From Prochlorococcus sp. AG-402-N17 (GTDB lineage Bacteria; Cyanobacteriota; Cyanobacteriia; PCC-6307; Cyanobiaceae): a DNA stretch of 63,495 nt. Positions 62,074 through 63,495 of the stretch are shown one piece after another (position 1 is the first letter of the stretch; each line of letters begins with the position of its first letter). Under the pieces are notes generated by a model. The model searched no databases. It had not been told where the DNA came from and saw only the letters and a list, made by a program, of their open reading frames with translations. The stretch covers positions 1 to 63,495 of the forward strand of contig QCIV01000004.1 in NCBI GenBank assembly GCA_003216455.1, read 5' to 3'. Position numbers and translations under genes: made by a program.

Positions 62074-63495
62074 TTAATTATTTCTTGCCAATTTTTGTCT
62101 TAATTTTTTGATTCTATCCCTCAAATTTGCTGCTTCTTCAAAATTTAAGTCTTTTGCAGCATCTTTCATGTTAATTTCTAACTTTTCTATTAAGTCAGGC
62201 AATTCTTCGAGCAAACATTGATTATCACTGGAATTGAGAATTGCGTCAGTTTTGTTATTAACTATATTTATTAAATCTTTAGATAAACCACCAGCGTCTA
62301 GTTTTCTGGAAAGTTCTAGAAAAGATAATATTGAATTTTCTATTTTTTTGCCTGCAGGTTTTGGAGTAATACCATTGACTTGGTTATATTTTTTTTGAAT
62401 AGTTCTTCTTCTTTCAGTTTCAGATATTGCTCTTTTCATTGAATCTGTAAAGTTATCTGCATAAAGCAAGGCAACACCTTCAACATGTCTTGCAGCTCTT
62501 CCTATTGTTTGAATCAATGACCTTTCTGCTCTCAGAAAACCTTCTTTATCAGCATCTAAAATGGCGACTAAGGATACTTCAGGAAGATCTAGCCCCTCTC
62601 TTAATAAATTAACTCCTACCAGAACATCATATTCTCCCATTCTAAGGTCTTGAATAATTTCAATTCTTTCAATTGAATGGATTTCAGAATGCAAATATCT
62701 AACTCTTACTTTATTTTCAGATAAAAAATCAGTTAGATCTTCAGCCATTCTCTTAGTAAGTGTTGTCACTAGCACTCTTTGATTCTTTTCAGCTCTAATT
62801 CTAATTTCAGATAACAGATCTTCTATTTGGCCCTCACTAGGTCTTACATCAATTACAGGATCTAATACCCCAGTTGGTCTTATAACTTGCTCAATAAATT
62901 CACCATCACATTGATCTAATTCCCATTGACCGGGAGTTGCACTTATAAATAATGTCTGTTTTGACTTTTCCCAAAACTCTTCACATTTTAAAGGTCTATT
63001 ATCTGCAGCACTTGGCAATCTAAAACCATGATCTATTAAAACCTTTTTTCTAGATTGATCACCGTTGTACATCGCATGAAGTTGAGGACATGTTACATGA
63101 CTCTCATCAACTACCAACAACCAATCTTCGGGAAAGTAATCTATTAAGCATTCTGGTGGTGAACCTTCCTCCCTTCCTGATAAATGACGAGCATAATTCT
63201 CAACTCCATTACAATAACCAACCTCCTTAAGCATTTCTAAATCATATTTAGTGCGTTGTTCTAGACGTTGAGCCTCTAATAATTTTCCTTCGTATGAAAA
63301 TTTATCGAGTTGAGTTTTTAATTCACTTCTAATTGCACTTATTGCACTCTCGAGTCTTTCTTTTGGAGTCACAAAATGCTTCGCTGGGTAAACGCTAACT
63401 TGTTCCAAACTTTCAAGTATTTCTCCTGTAGTAGGGTCAACATATCTAATAGCCTCGACTTCATCACCAAATAATTCTATTCTTATTAATCTATC
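62074..63495 (-). CDS. uvrB: Excinuclease ABC subunit B, C-terminal part (5' end outside window)
   Basis: The frame stays open to the window edge: codons at 63,495-63,409 read [20 protein letters not shown], matching UvrB upstream of the first in-frame Met. 474 codons including the stop are visible; full UvrB has about 670-680 residues, so about 200 N-terminal residues with Walker A are missing. Visible are the [13 protein letters not shown] block, helicase motifs [30 protein letters not shown] and [12 protein letters not shown], and the C-terminal UVR motif [17 protein letters not shown] that contacts UvrC. It converges with lysC with a 7-bp gap. Confidence 0.97.
   Translation of the reverse strand, partial: DRLIRIELFGDEVEAIRYVDPTTGEILESLEQVSVYPAKHFVTPKERLESAISAIRSELKTQLDKFSYEGKLLEAQRLEQRTKYDLEMLKEVGYCNGVENYARHLSGREEGSPPECLIDYFPEDWLLVVDESHVTCPQLHAMYNGDQSRKKVLIDHGFRLPSAADNRPLKCEEFWEKSKQTLFISATPGQWELDQCDGEFIEQVIRPTGVLDPVIDVRPSEGQIEDLLSEIRIRAEKNQRVLVTTLTKRMAEDLTDFLSENKVRVRYLHSEIHSIERIEIIQDLRMGEYDVLVGVNLLREGLDLPEVSLVAILDADKEGFLRAERSLIQTIGRAARHVEGVALLYADNFTDSMKRAISETERRRTIQKKYNQVNGITPKPAGKKIENSILSFLELSRKLDAGGLSKDLINIVNNKTDAILNSSDNQCLLEELPDLIEKLEINMKDAAKDLNFEEAANLRDRIKKLRQKLARNN

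Overview
The window reads as a stretch of a high-light-adapted Prochlorococcus chromosome. The DNA is very AT-rich, genes are packed with short or overlapping junctions, and the set includes psaC, psbZ, ndhS, plmA, a two-CxxC-cluster PsaC, a cyanobacterial-type four-ACT aspartate kinase and a TPP-riboswitch-controlled thiC. Two genes run off the ends: glgP at the left (N-terminus missing) and uvrB at the right (N-terminus missing).

Left core region (1-39.3 kb): glycogen phosphorylase; two small hypothetical genes; a head-to-head pair of RNA genes, tRNA-Arg(CCT) and rnpB, with rnc directly behind rnpB; ndhS, rimM, glmS, psaC, acpP-fabF, tkt; thiC with its TPP riboswitch; an M20D amidohydrolase, a TPR protein and ruvB; smpB, lysS, an OmpR-type response regulator; the mreBCD cell-shape operon; ssb, a DedA protein, ahcY, tsaE, a PfkB sugar kinase, an alpha/beta hydrolase, a group-2 sigma factor, mgtE, a tandem pair of crcB/Fluc fluoride-channel genes, an SH3b exported protein, gyrB, miaA, infC, plmA, cysE, secA, a GNAT acetyltransferase and an NTF2/SnoaL-like protein.

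Accessory island (about 39,371-54,811): an intact tRNA-Gly(GCC) lies at 54,812-54,883 on the minus strand, and a decayed copy of its 3' half (anticodon loop to 3' end) lies 15.4 kb away at 39,327-39,370 in the same orientation. That is the geometry left by an element integrating into a tRNA gene. The island codes for a surface and secretion programme: a type I secretion ABC transporter with an N-terminal cyclic-nucleotide-binding-like domain and an inactive C39-like domain, its HlyD-type adaptor, an RTX-repeat protein, a serralysin-like zinc metalloprotease (HExxHxxGxxH), a parvulin-like protein, an outer-membrane beta-barrel candidate, three glycosyltransferases, a Wzm/Wzt-like polysaccharide ABC exporter and a methyltransferase-like protein. 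The RTX protein and the protease share a roughly 210-residue C-terminal domain whose DNA is nearly identical except for one sharply bounded divergent patch, pointing to recent duplication or gene conversion. I see no integrase, transposase or TolC-type gene inside the island.

Right core region (54.9-63.5 kb): ribH, psbZ, mutS, cobH/cbiC, holA, lysC and uvrB. The most interesting part of the window is the tRNA-bounded island and its apparent two-substrate type I secretion system with a shared C-terminal module.
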